DNA of 64,000 nucleotides from Litsea cubeba (GCA_012931725.1 CM022945.1:154170766-154234765); one strand, 5' to 3'. Numbered from the stretch's first letter, positions 22,231-34,273 are shown. Translations and numbers: made by a program. The notes: generated from the sequence alone by a model not told the origin.

Positions 22231-23700
22231 GACTGATAGAAGCTTCAAAAGTCACTGGGAGTCCAAGGAGAAGCTCAACACTGAAAATCAGCTCCATGTT
22301 TGAGAATTCAAACATGGACTTCAGAGTTTTTAGACATGGATCTCAATAACAACTCAAAGGAGCAAAGTCAAGATGAATCCCACTCCAAGGTCAGAGAATG
22401 CATATTCAAGGTTCTCACCAAAGTTTCAAAGCAATCCAGGGTCATTTGAATAAAAACCCAGCCAAAGGGTCTCCAAACCCTAGCTCGCAGACATGAACTT
22501 GAATTCCACATCCACCAATTTCTAGGGGGAAAAAATACTGATTCAAAAGGTCAAATACAAGTTCAAAAACAAATTAAGGCCATTTGGGTTGACATGCAAG
22601 AAAAGAAAGGGTGAAGTCAACTCAACTCAAATCTGTGCAGACATGAAAGGCTGGAGTCCACTCTCGGCAACTTTCAAAGACTCCATCAAGAAAAAATATA
22701 TGCCAAAGACTAAGGATGAACTTCAAGGGGGCTTTCGTATGATTGGAGGCCAATTGGGGTCATTTGGACCCATTTCCCACATATTAACCCTTCATGTCTA
22801 AATGGTTCTCATACATAAACCACTGGGACCCACTTTGATCCATTTCTAGAGGTCAAACCAATATGAAACCTTCCATGATGATCCATAACAAGTCTCAAGA
22901 GAGTTTCCCACGATTTCAAGTTCATTGGAGGTCATTTGATATCAAAGTGCAAGGTAAAAGGGGTGTGCAGTCATGAAGTCCAAAGCCCATTTTCAGAGCT
23001 CAAATGGTGATGAAGCCCTCCTTAAAGACTAAAAATCATCCCAAAAGGGATTTCACAAAGTTTCAGAGCATTTAGACATCATTTGGACCCATTTCCCATA
23101 GAATGGATTCTATGTCTGAATGGCTTTCAGACATGAACCCATGTTTGTCTTCTCATACATGAACTTCATGTCCGAGAGAAGCACTGTTTGCTCGAACATG
23201 AAGTTACAGTAAGTGATAGACGCCCATTTTTGAATTGTAACTCCCTGAAACCGCTGCAACTGCCCTCCCACTCTATAAATAGGGCCTTTGGACAACTTTT
23301 CAAACATTCCAACTCATTCCTAAGCACACTAAGCCTCTGCAATCCTCTCCCACTTTCTACCAACTTAGAATTTCTAAGAAGATTCCTCCTTTCTTCAAAT
23401 CATCTCTTCAATAAAGCGAGGTTCTACTTTTAAGTTCTGCAAACTTCCAAATTAGCCTCCCAAATTCGGTCTTCAACCTCTGGAGATGTTCCTCCAGAGG
23501 GAGAGACTAGTGTTTATGGCCTTAACCTTCCTTTTCAACCTAAATTGATTGTTCAGTCTCCCTTCTTTGTCTCTCTCACTCAAAGGAGTATGATGTCTCT
23601 TTTTAAGACTTAGTTGTGCAAATCCTCTTCAATGGCTTCATTCTAGTTCTCCGTAGTGGTATGGCCTAAAATGACACGACATTGAAGCACCTACTGGCAC
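22231..23700 (+). repeat. Possible solo LTR with TATA box and AATAAA
   Basis: A TATAAATA box at 23274-23281 (CTCTATAAATAGGG) is followed by a pyrimidine-rich leader and AATAAA at 23410-23415, the promoter and poly(A) order of a plant LTR. The upstream 1 kb carries several diverged copies of a block with TTTCAAAG, CATTTGGACCCATTTCCCA and ATGTCTGAATGG. The ends were not resolved and no internal retrotransposon genes adjoin. It could instead be a plain promoter of an unseen transcript. Confidence 0.35.
23274..23281 (+). promoter_or_regulatory. TATA box of the putative LTR
   Basis: TATAAATA lies inside CTCTATAAATAGGGC, with AATAAA about 130 bp downstream. No coding sequence follows. Confidence 0.5.
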
Positions 23701-24194
23701 ATAAACCAATAACTCTCTCGGATTACACAAACGCAATCCTTGATAATTGAGTGATGCTTGTCAAAGATAACTGTGAATCAAAATTGATTTTCACCCATCC
23801 ATATACATAGTAGAGCCATTCTGAAATCATGACAGAGGCTTTGAAGGAGTTTGATAAAGAAAACAGGAGAGAAGAAAAGAAGATCGCATAGGCAGAAGTC
23901 CGTGTTTGAGCAGACATGATGCTCTTCGACATGGACTCACATAATTATTTTGTTCAGTTTAAAACCATCTGAGGCCGCATGGAAGGGTTGCAAAAAAATT
24001 GTAAACAACATGCATCCACGAGGCTTGAAATGCGAACCCATGTAATATAAATTGGAATAATAAATATCAAATTTCTCCTATTTTTTGTATTAGAATTTTG
24101 TGATCACTCCAAAAAAATATTCTCACAACTTCCTGCCATCAACGTGATTGTGACACCTCTCCCATATTTGGTTTAAGTATTCATACACAATCCG

Positions 24195-27100
24195 ATAATG
24201 GTTTGCGGTGGAACCTCCTATGGCAAGCTTTAGAGCAAGTGACGAGGAAGGAATCACTTATACCCTACCGAACTGCCTCAGTACTCTATCGGGATGGTAT
24301 TACTCAACTATGTCCATACATTTCAGGTAGTCGGTGTAATAAGCAACCTCATGGAATAGATGGTCACCCATGTGTTGTCGATATGGATCACACACTACCT
24401 GCACACAATAGAATAGGCACATCAATTAAATAGAATGCTATTAACAGGTCCCCCCGTGACCTCTCGGTCAATCAAGAGCCTCTCAATGTGTCTGTTAAAG
24501 AGACATGTAATCTACAAACTCTCTCTGGGGAACCCAACGATGCACCCAAGGCTGGACTTCCATGTACAAGCGATTGGGAGTAGGCTTGCAATGGTTGAAA
24601 TGCTCAAATATCCAAGCCTCCAGTAAGGTCAAATACCCAGCTATCTGCTTTATGCCAATCCGAGTAGCGAGCCCCAACTGTCTATACAGATATGCCAATG
24701 CAGCATCACCCCAAGCATATGTACACACCTCATCCAAGTCCATCAACAACCTCAGATAGATCATTGGGACCCATGTGCCGAACTTGTCAGTGAAGAGTGT
24801 GCATCCCAATATGTATAACAAGAATCCTCTTGATGCATTCCTAATTTGCTGCTCTAGGTTTGCATCAAATACATCTCCAAATATGTCCCTGATCCACTCC
24901 AACCTCACTGAATTACCCCGCGCATCTGACAGCTCATTATTGAAAGTCCGGAATCCTTACCCTAGAGGGGGGGGGGGGGGGGGGGGGGGGGTGAATAGGG
25001 TGAGCTACTAATTAGTGACCAATTATGACCAATTTTAAACTACTTTAAAATAACAAGTCACAAGTACTGATGATTATCAAATTAAATACGGAGGCTAAAC
25101 AAAAACAATCACCACAAAGTAATCAGCATAACACAATCATTTATAGTGGTTCGGCCTCAATGCCTACATCACTACCGGCTTATGATCCAACACCCCACGG
25201 ATTTTCACTATGTATGCTTTTGATTAGGCTAAGCAATAACCTCTACAACTATGCTTTTCTAGGCTAATCAATAACCTATACACAATGTGCTTTTATAGGC
25301 TAAGCAATAACCTTTACAACCAAGAGATTTTCTCTCAAGTAAGTTGTCTTCACAAAAACACTCTAAGAGATACAATTAAGCTCAATAAAATTGCTTCTAA
25401 AATAAGCGGATATGAAATTGTAAAACCAACTCACACAAACACTATGAAATGCAAAGATGAATGCTCATGATATGTGTGTATGTGTAAAACTTCAATCAAG
25501 TTAAAAATAAGCTCAATCACAATATGCTTAAAGCATTTAAAAGTTTAATACACATAAAAGATTTGATTGAAGATAAATGCTAATCACATGTAAAAGATAT
25601 TAACTTGTTAATGATATGAAATTCAAAAACTCACAAGTTGTATGAAACTAATTAAGTCTAAACATGTGATGCATGTGCAATGTTGTTTTCAAAAACAAGA
25701 GTTTAACTAAGGTTCAAATGAATGAAAACAACAATGATGATTTAACCAAGTAAATAAAACATGTTATATAAGAAATCAAAGGTTTTGACAAAACATGATT
25801 TATGAAACTTTAAATCAACTTGGTTTGAAATCAAAGTGAAGAATCCTATTACTTAAATCAAAGATTAAATGAAGAAGAGGATTCAACACATCATAGTTAA
25901 CATACTAAAAATAATTTACCAAAGATTAAAATAAAGCATGTAACATATGAATAAGAAAAGTAAAGCTTACTTGATGATTTAACTTAATGATCAAAGCTTT
26001 AGCTTTACTAATGTCCCATTAGCCTTCTTAGATCATTCCCCTTTGATTTGTCTCAGAACACCTCAAAAATGGCTTCTTGAATCATCAAATTTGGCCTTGG
26101 AATGAACTCCTTTTTATAGAAAAAGTGTCCCAACGGCTAACTGTCGGTTAACTGACATATAGGGTTTGGTTAACCGACACCCCAACGGTCATATTTTTGA
26201 AAGTACAGTTGAGGGTTAACCGACAGGTGACCGACACCTAACCAACACCTGACCGGACACCTGATCGACAGGTGACTGACAATACAGAATATGAAATTTT
26301 AAGCTCTCTGAAATTCGAACTGACAGCTGATTCGGTTGAGCTCGGTTCACTGTCGGTTAGCTAACACCTGACCGACAGCTGAAACAAAATCCCAACTTTT
26401 GCATATTTCAAAGTATTTTCTTGTAGAGATTTTTGGGTCATTAAACCAAGCATGGAATCATGATTTAAGTCAATCTAAGTGTTCTTAAATCATGAGACAT
26501 AAAAGGCCAAAAATGATTCAAAAATTTAAAACCAATGATTTGCTTGATTAATAAAAATTCTTTTCAAATATAATGCATCCAAGATTTAAATCCAAAACAT
26601 GCATGAAACATAAGTTTTGAAAGATTTAAAACCATGCAAGAAAATATAGATTTCAAATTATTGATTTTCCAAAATCAATGCTCATGTGTGAAAATTCAAA
26701 TGATGATTAAAATGATAATGCATCCATCAAATTACAATATACAAAATCCCTAACAATTATGTGCATCCTCGTGTGACACTCCCAACGCAGAGATCACCAG
26801 TGACACCACCCTTTCAACTGACAAACTATCAGTTGATACCGATTTACCCATCACTGGAATCCCAAGGATGGTGATGACGTCGTCTAAGGTGATTGTCATC
26901 TCACCGTACAGCATGTGGAAGGTGTTGGTCTCGGACTGCCATCTTTCTATAAAAGCTATAACGATGTTCCTATTGATGAATCTATAGGATGTCGTAATAA
27001 GTGGAGAGTGCCTTGACCGGGCAGCCAAATCTTTGAACCCAGTGTTTTTCCCTCCTTCGACATTTTATGGCTATCCTCTATTTCTTTTGCCGTGATTAAT

Positions 27101-27410
27101 GCACTTTAATGGCGGATGCTTCTTCATTGCAAAGGAACATATATCAATACATCAAACAAATAATGAAATCACTGCAATCAATTAAGAATACATGTCCATG
27201 CTAAATGGCCACAGCGACGTTTGTCCTGAAGCTTAGTAGCAGATCAAAAACTACTAAACCACCAGGAAATGGTCCAGTTGTGTCTTCAGTGCCCTCAGCA
27301 TCCTTGTGAACAACTTCGGTGTCCTCGGCATCCTCGGGCTTGTCATGCTCCTCCAAAACCTCAGCCTGCTTATGCTCCTCCACAACCTCGGGCTGCTCAG
27401 TCTCCTCCAC
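24195..27410 (-). pseudogene. Plant mobile domain (PMD) gene, interrupted
   Basis: Minus-strand pieces match the PMD family (MAIL1/MAIN-like and transposon-carried relatives). At 27410-27201 there is an acidic N-terminus ending GPFPGGLVVFDLLLSF. At 27040-26761 there is the domain start (FIERWQSETNTFH, then GEMTITLDDVITILGIP). At 24935-24495 there is the second half (LLYILGCTLFTDK, WGDAALAYLYRQL, LLEAWIFEH). At 24410-24200 there is the tail (VCDPYRQH, then VAYYTDYLKCMDIVE, then YHPDRVLRQFG). Several stops lie in the tail. Between residues HN and EL of the domain sits a 1,815-bp solo LTR; the two halves are in the same frame across it. PMD proteins occur both as host silencing factors and inside transposons. 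This copy is dead. Confidence 0.82.
24941..26755 (-). mobile_element. Solo LTR (1,815 bp) in the PMD gene
   Basis: On the minus strand the insert begins TGTTAGGGATTTTG and ends GGACTTTCA. A perfect 5-bp duplication ATTAT flanks it (24936-24940 and 26756-26760). No gag or pol is present, so it is a solo LTR left by LTR-LTR recombination or a short terminal-repeat element. It contains a G run of about 28 near 24967 and a cluster of GTCGGTTAACCGACA-like motifs at 26135-26380. Confidence 0.85.
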
Positions 27411-28443
27411 AAACTCGGGCTACATGCGTCTAGTGCATCATTTGCTATTTGAGGCTGTAGGCTGAATTTGCGAAGTATCGGGCATGTCCAATATGGCTGA
27501 TTGTTAAAAAGGTGATCTAAGTGTTTGCCAGCACACAAAAAAGTATAAAAAGAAATACGAAAAAAAAAAAAAAGAATTGTTAGGCCGTGAACAGGCCAAA
27601 CGGATTTGATTTGTTCGACTGTATACAATCGAATGAAATAGATTTGTTCGGCTGACTACAGTCGAAGAAATGGAATTCATTCGGACCTTCAAGTCCGAAC
27701 GGGCACGAACATCAAATTAAAAAAGACATTCGATGGTGAAGGAATGAGAGAGGAATGGAGGGATTCGTATACTGTTTGACCCCTTTACACATTTTAAACA
27801 CCAACATTCATCTCTCATGTGCATCCACTACCAAAATGAATGAAAAAAAGGAGAGATGTATAGGGAGAGAAAACATACCTTGATACCCGAGTGTAAGAAG
27901 AGAGGGAGAAGAGGCGGAAGAGAGGAAAAGAGTGAGGGAACGATGAGGGAACCTGATGGGAACTCAGCCGAACAAGTCTGGAGTGAGGTCGTGTGAGAGG
28001 GAGGGAAGAAGGGGGCAATCGTGAAGTTCAAATTGGAAGATTGATCGGGTGAGAGGGAAGGAATAAGGGATGTGCACAGAGAAATTGAGGGTGAAGTGTT
28101 TGGACAGCTTGGGAACACTAGGATGTGTAGAGATGATTTTTAGCAATGAGTTGGACATGTATGGAGAAGGGATGTGTAAAGAGAAAGTAGGGTTGTAGCA
28201 TTAGCAGCTCTCCAAAAACAAGTTAAGAGGTAATATAGAATATGACAAAAATACCCATGATAACTTTTAAAAGTTCCTCTCCTCATGAAGTGGCAAATCA
28301 CTCTTATCATTAGATTAGTTAATCCAATCAAAATTAAAGCAATAGAGAAATTCTTATTTTTCTCTATTCTTCTCATGATTATGATAAATGTTAGTAGTTG
28401 AATTCCAACAAATCATCTACTGAATTTAGACAACAATCATAAC
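27411..28443. other. Flank of the compound retrotransposon, no gene
   Basis: A stretch at 27590-27720 has repeated TTCG-rich motifs. The stretch 27840-28140 is purine-rich on the plus strand and gives several spurious serine/proline frames on the minus strand. No coding sequence is recognised. Confidence 0.5.
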
Positions 28444-29323
28444 TGTGTGGGGAGATTTTCAAAGTTCCAGGATTACGCTAATCACGGCCATTAGATGGGA
28501 CTAAGCATTCTCACGTGCCATCCGCGTGCCATCCACGTGGCACCAGACTCACCTTGGCTACCAGGACAGAAGCCTCAGCCAAAGTCAGACAGGTCCTGGC
28601 CGCCGAGCCCGGCTACCCAGGTGCCCACCTCGGCTAAAAGCTTGACCTCGGCCAAAGGAGCCGGGACGAAAGCCGAAGCAAGATAGAACCTCCACTCGCA
28701 CCCTATGCCCGCCACGCCATTAGACACGTGGAGGAATAGGGGCGCGAGCCAGTGAAACAGATGCGACATCCAACCGTCCACAATCTTCGCCAGATCACTG
28801 ACAAGGCGGCATCCAGCGGCTAAAGCCAAATCAGGGCAAGGCCCGAGGATGGATCCGATGGTACCTCTACCGCCAAAGACGTCCAACAGGATCTGGCCTA
28901 ACATGACACATATTAAATGCGATGTGGGCTGATCCGACTGGCATTAAATGCAAAGTGGGCTGAAATGGACCGCATTTATTACTTTGTGGGCTGATGATGA
29001 CATCCCTATCAAATCACGGGATCCACGCCAAAATATCATCCAAAATATCGTCCAAGTTCTCTATAAATAGAACCTCATTTCACATGCAAGGTACGCACAA
29101 TCAAAACCTGAGAGTCATTACTCTGCCTCTCTTCTTCCTCTCCTTCCTTTGTTCCAGTTCACTTACTGACTTAGGCATCGAAGAGCCTTGCGCCGCTCAG
29201 GCCAGGGTCCTCTGACCGTTTGCTCTTCCCTTTCAGGCTTCGAGGCAGCATATTATCCTCTTCATTTGGATAAGTCCTGTAAGGCACCCCAATTATTGTG
29301 GGTCATATTTTTCTGCACCTACA
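28444..29323 (+). repeat. 5' LTR of the outer element (880 bp)
   Basis: The LTR starts TGTGTGGGGAGATTTTC and ends CACCTACA. A TATA box TATAAATA lies at 29062-29069. It matches 57273-58135 closely in sampled stretches, with scattered substitutions and about a 15-base segment near 28630 (GCTAAAAGCTTGACCTC region) absent from the 3' copy. Confidence 0.9.
29062..29069 (+). promoter_or_regulatory. TATA box in outer 5' LTR
   Basis: TATAAATA lies within TTCTCTATAAATAGAACC. The same sequence is in the 3' LTR at 57874-57881. It would start genomic RNA about 30 bases downstream. Confidence 0.75.
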
Positions 29324-29325
29324 AT

Positions 29326-29343
29326 TGGCGCCGTCTGTGGGGA
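29326..29343 (+). other. Primer-binding site, tRNA-Asp type
   Basis: TGGCGCCGTCTGTGGGGA begins 2 bases after the LTR end. It has the TGGCGCCGT start typical of plant Ty3/gypsy elements primed by tRNA-Asp. Confidence 0.75.
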
Positions 29344-29370
29344 AGTACTATCCCAACCTTCCCAGAAACC

Positions 29371-31105
29371 ATGCCTCCGAAAGCTAAGAAGGGCGGAGAG
29401 TCCCTGAGAGCAAGACTCGAGCGTCCGGGCCCGTCGACGGATGTCCCTCCTCAGGGACGGTCCGGAGCGGACCATGGCACATCTGCAGGCGAGGAGCGCG
29501 TAGGCTCGCGACCCTTCGTCGAGATTCCCTTCCAAGAGGGAGTTGAGACCTCGTGCTCCGACGACGAAGTCGCGCCCCCCCAGCGGGACGAGCGTCGACG
29601 TGAGCACCCTCTCAAGGGCAAAGCTGCGGCAGTGGAGGAGCCATGCCGTGTGCAACCCCCTGATGCTGGAGGAGACATCGCAGCTCAGAACACTCTCCTC
29701 CAGGAGCATGAGCGAATAATCCGCCAGCTCTAGCAGCAGCTGAGAGCGGTGCAAAATGCCTCTCTAAGGCAGCCCTCAAAGCCCCAAGGCGAGAAAAGAG
29801 CTGTCCAGAGCAAGGTGGTCCAGCCCTCCCGCGAGGATCTAAGGGCCTTTCTAGATCAGAAGCGTAGCCATGCCCACGATGAGGGCTCGAGCAACACCCA
29901 TAGCCATCGTGGCCGTGACAAGCGAGCTCACAGCCATCGCAGCTGAGGCCATACAAAGCGGAAGCCAAGAGCACTGACGCCAGAGAAGGACGACCAGCAG
30001 GAGCGGCTCGACAAGCGCATCAAGTTGGCTCTTCAGCGCAACCTGGAGATGCGAGACCAGCATGAAATCTGTGGCCCCACCGATCTGGGGGCCTTTCCCT
30101 TCACACGGGACATCGAGAGGACTCCCTTGCCTAAGAAGTTCTCCATCCCGCGGTTCGTCCCCTACGACGGATTGTCTGACCCGTCCGCTCACCTCCGTCA
30201 CTTCTCCCAAAAGATGTCCATCTGGGGGAACGAGGGTCATCTCAACTGCAAGATCTTTTCCTCCACTTTGAGCGACCTCCCTCTGAAGTGGTTCTACGCT
30301 CTACCGGAGAAGACTATTTCGAGTTGGAGAGAACTCCAGCTCTCCTTCCTCAAGAAGTTCCAAGCCTACAACGTCGTCCCTAAGATCGATGCTGATATCC
30401 TCGCCCTGAAGATGAAGTAGTCTCGCCCAGTTCGCCCAGCGGTTCTGGGCAATTTACAGCCAAATTGAGGATACCAGAAAAGAGGTGGCGACTTTCGCCT
30501 TCCGGAATGCCCTGTTACCAGGGCACGAGCTACGGAAAGGTTTAGCTGGAGATCCCGCTCCCTCCATGCCGGCCTTGATGTCCCGGATAAAACGTTATAT
30601 CGCCCAAGAGGAAGACGAAATCCGGGCTCAGGAGGAGGAAGGCCGGGAGATCGCAGGCCCGAAACCCGAGGAAAGAAGCAGTCAGCCCCAGCAGCGGGGT
30701 AAGAAGACATTCCAGAAGCAAGAGCTGAAGCAAGCCTGGGTCTTTAGTTCGGCGAGAGCTTCAGCGTCCAGGTCCGGGGGCAGCAGGAGGGCCAGACCTC
30801 CCTCCGACACCTACCAGGCTATGAACATCGTCTTCAAAGAGCCAATCCATCAGGTTATGAACAAAGTCAAGACCCAGCCATTCTTCAAGTGGCCTCGTCC
30901 CTTGTCAGGCGATCCCTCCACCCGTGACCAAACCAAGTTCTGCGCCTACCATAAGGGTAACGGGCACAGCACCGAGGAATGCAGACTCGCCAAGGAAGGC
31001 CATCTTGTGGAGTTTGTGAAGACAGGAGAGAAAAGGACTGTCGAGGTTGGATCGATATCAAGATCAAGCCTAGAGCTCCACTCACCTCGGCAAGTCCTTT
31101 ATGCT
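29371..31105 (+). pseudogene. Outer element gag
   Basis: The first ATG is at 29371 (MPPKAKKGGES). The N-terminal 130 residues are low-complexity and charged. The Gag core (retrotrans_gag) runs from about 30080, with FSIPRFVPYDGLSDPSAHL, LKWFYALPEKTISSW and FLKKFQAY. A zinc knuckle at about 30940-30985 is CAYHKGNGHSTEEC (CX2HX4HX4C). In-frame stops interrupt at 29731 (TAG), 29943 (TGA) and 30418 (TAG), and the frame shifts just after the last. Gag ends abruptly at about 31085-31110, where sequence typical of the RNase H-integrase linker begins. Confidence 0.82.
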
Positions 31106-31109
31106 GATC

Positions 31110-32359
31110 TCGGCCCGAGCTGGATGGATCCGATCATCTCTCTTACCTGAGGGACGACCAACTCCCCGAAGACAAGACTGAAGCCCACCGAATCAGACTC
31201 AAGGCAGCTCAATTCTGGCTATCTCCCGAAAGCAAACTCTACAGAAAATCCTTCACGGGTCCATACCTCCAATGCGTCCATCCGAGCAAGGTGGACAACT
31301 TCCTGTATGAGATCCATGAAGGAATCTGTGGCAGTCACATCGGAGGCCGATCACTGGCCTACAGGGCAATAAGCCAAGGTTACTGGTGGCCCTACATGCA
31401 GAAGGATGCGCAGGTATACGTCAGGAAATGCGAGAAATGCATGAAGTTCTCCCACTATCTTTATCAGCCAGCGCAAGACCTGAGTCCCCTCTCTAGTCCA
31501 TGGCCCTTCGCTTAATGGGGGCTAGACATTATGGGGCCTCTCCACCGAGCTCCGGGGAACAAGAGATGGCTGATAGTTGCTATGGATTATTTCACGAAGT
31601 GGATAGAAGCTAAGCCGCCGTCCTCCATCACTGATAGGGACTCCAGGAACTTCGTGTGGAAGAGCAACATAACGAGGTTCGGCATCCCCAGGACCCTGAT
31701 TTCGGACAACGGGACTCAGTTCGACTCTAAATCCTTCAAGGACTTCTGCTAAGAGCATGGCATCAGAAACCATTACTCCACTCCGGCGTATCCTCAGAGC
31801 AATGGTCAGGCCGAAATTTCTAACAAGATAATCCTGGACGGCCTGAATAAGCGGTTAGACAAGGCGAAAGGGAGATGGGTAAAGGGGCTTCCCAGCGTGC
31901 TGTGGGCATACAGAACGACTCCAAGGCGATCCACCTCGGCGGCACCTTTCTCTCTGGCTTATGGGATGGAGGCGGTCATTCCCTTAGAAATTGGCCTCCC
32001 CACCCTGAGGACAGAGTTGGTCAACCAGGGTCGAAACGAAACAAACTTGGCAACGGAGCTGGACCTAGCGGACGTGCGTCGAGAAGCACTAGCCCTACGA
32101 CTGACTGACTATCAGCAGCGGCTAGCCAGAGGCTACAATGAAAAAGTCAGATAAAGAAGTTTCTCCGTGGGAGAGCTAGTCCTCAAGAAGACCTGCTGGC
32201 GACAAAGATCCAAATGAAGGAAAACTGGCCCCGAACTGGCATGGCCCATTCAGGGTGGTCTCACTGGCAGGACGATCCTCTTACAAGCTCGAAGACTTAG
32301 AAGGCAAGCCATTGCCGAGACCGTGGAATGCATCCCACTTGAAGAAATTCTATTTCTAA
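31110..32359 (+). pseudogene. Outer element integrase
   Basis: The HHCC zinc domain is recognisable (HEGICGSHIGGRSLA, then YVRKCEKCMKF). The catalytic core follows: WGLDIMGP (D), ISDNGTQFDSK (D), NGQAEISNKIILDGL (E). The C-terminal domain ends WNASHLKKFYF, stop at 32357. Stops occur at 31513 (TAA before WGLDI), 31750 (TAA before EHG) and 32152 (TAA). A frameshift lies near 32210. Protease, RT and RNase H are absent upstream, so the mobility of this copy needed proteins from elsewhere. Confidence 0.85.
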
Positions 32360-32439
32360 ATATTTAACAAGAGTCTCAGAATCAATGAAAGCTGCATTTG
32401 CCCTGTCGTCAATCTATGTCACCTCGCCTTGTCTGAGTT

Positions 32440-32930
32440 CGGCAGTTCTGGGTCCCTGACCCTAGAAGAGACTTCGAATTCATACATCCAGTCACTTCCT
32501 AAAGTTTGGGTCCTTGACCCTGGAAAAGGCTTCGGGTTCATGCACCCAGTCGTTTCCTAAAGTTTGGGTCCTTGACCCTGGAAAAGGCTTCGAGTTCGTA
32601 CACTCAATCGTTTCCTAAAGTTTGGGTCCTTGACCCTGGAAAAGGCTTCGGGTTCATACATCCAGTCATTTTCTAAAGTTTGGGTCCTTGACCCTGGAAA
32701 AGGCTTTGAGTACATACACTCAGTCGTTTTCTAAAGTTTGGGTCTTGACCCTGGAAAAGGCTTCAGATTCATACACTCGGTCGTTTCCTAAAGTTTGGGT
32801 CCATGACCCTGAAAAAGGCTTCGAATTCACACATCCGGTCGTTTCCTAAAGTTTGGGTTCCTAACCCTGGAAGAGGCTTTGGATTCATACATCCAGTCGC
32901 TTCCTAAATTCCGGGTTCATACACCCCTCG
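32440..32930 (+). repeat. 58-bp tandem array, about 8 copies
   Basis: AAAGTTTGGGTCC-type anchors recur at 32501, 32559, 32617, 32675, 32733, 32790, 32848 and 32906. Each unit includes CTTGACCCTGGAAAAGGCTTCG and a variable TTCATACA(C/T)CCAGTCG part. The array sits in the non-coding region between integrase and the antisense gene. Copies differ by several substitutions. Confidence 0.9.
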
Positions 32931-33185
32931 AGATCGTTCCCAAACTCAGGCCCGCACAGCCGGGATCCTCGAGACTCTGGGTTCATCTCGGCAAAAGACA
33001 GTTTGTCTCGGCCAATGCTGGTCCATTTCGGCCAATGACAGTTTTCAAAAGAAAAAGAGCAGTGCAAGCACTGAAGTGCAAAAAAAAAAAGCACAAAAAT
33101 ACAAGTATCACAAAACAGTACAAGAAAAGCAAAAAAGAATGCAAAAATACTGTACACAGATTGTATGATCACAGAACTTATTCTT

Positions 33186-33929
33186 TTTATTCATTGTAAT
33201 TGCTTCATTACAAGGGTTACAAAAAAGGAAATAAAATACACCAAGGAGGCTCGCAGTCCTCTGAAAGCAGAAAAAGAAATGAAGACTGGGAGGCTCTGAT
33301 CTTCACTAACTCTTCAGTCCGGTCTCCAGCGCCCTAAGCTCTTCAACGCCATCTAGATTGCAAGCTTGAAGACCCTGATCCTCGCTGGTCCACTGTTTGG
33401 AGGCTTTGGGAGACTCTGCTCACTGAGCTCTACAATACGCTTTGGCTGGTCAGACCAAAGTTTGCAAGAGAAAAGAGCCCCCTCGGTCCAAGGACCTCTC
33501 AATCATGCCCGCCGCTCGGAGGTCTTGATATCTTGCAAGAAGATCTGTGGCATGCTTCAGGGGCATGATTCCACGCAGCGTCCTTTGGGATGAAAACAAG
33601 ACCACCAAACGCACGGGGCGCCACCAACCCACGACTGCAAAGATTCCAATGCAGCCGCGTCGGAAAGGGTTGGCCGTGGACCCGCTTTTAGAGAGCGCGT
33701 AGTCCACGAGGATCGTCTTCAGAGAGCGCGCAGACCACAACAAACTGTCCCCCTCGGAGGAAGCTGTCTTCTGGCACAAGGGTTCCCCCCGGATCAAATG
33801 TTCCTAATGATCTACCAAACATGGCTGCCAGGTTGGTTAACAAAGAAAGACAGGTTCCTAAGTTTATATGAATTAAGGTGTCCTGGTTCTTTTCACCCTC
33901 CCATGGAGAGCTTGCCACTCCTATTTATA
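33186..33929 (-). other. Possible second antisense transcription unit in the outer element
   Basis: On the minus strand a TATA box (TATAAATA, 33929-33922) is followed about 740 bases later by AATAAA (33191-33186) in an A/T-rich 3' end context. Between them are short frames (33918-33688, starting MASSPWEGEKNQ; 33797-33450) with no family match. It could be a non-coding transcript, a decayed antisense gene, or part of an old LTR in minus orientation. Confidence 0.35.
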
Positions 33930-34273
33930 GGAAGAAGGAGGGCCCGGTCTTCAAAGGAAATTATGAGGTGAGGTCTCCCACGCCTTACGTGAGGTGCACG
34001 TCTTCCTATATGCTGACCAGCGGTTCCGATGACACCACGTGGAGCCATCCGCCCGTTTTCCTCATTGGCCATACCGCCACACCTACTGCTATTTATGGTC
34101 TCCAGAATACGGAGAATCAGCACAGATAACTATGAAGATCGTTCGGTACTCTCTCCAACTCAAGGCTCCCACGTCACGTCACATTAAAGGCACTCAGCCG
34201 GACTCAAGCGTAAAAGAACCGAACTCAAAAAAAAGGGAAGGAGAGAGAATGCACAAGTAAAGGAGCTCTGTTT

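Noticed and set aside
27815..28376. Overlapping serine/proline-rich minus frames
   Set aside because: They come from a purine-rich low-complexity stretch and lie in three frames at once.
32440..32930. CRISPR-like array
   Set aside because: The units are contiguous 58-bp tandem repeats without unique spacers, inside a plant retrotransposon.
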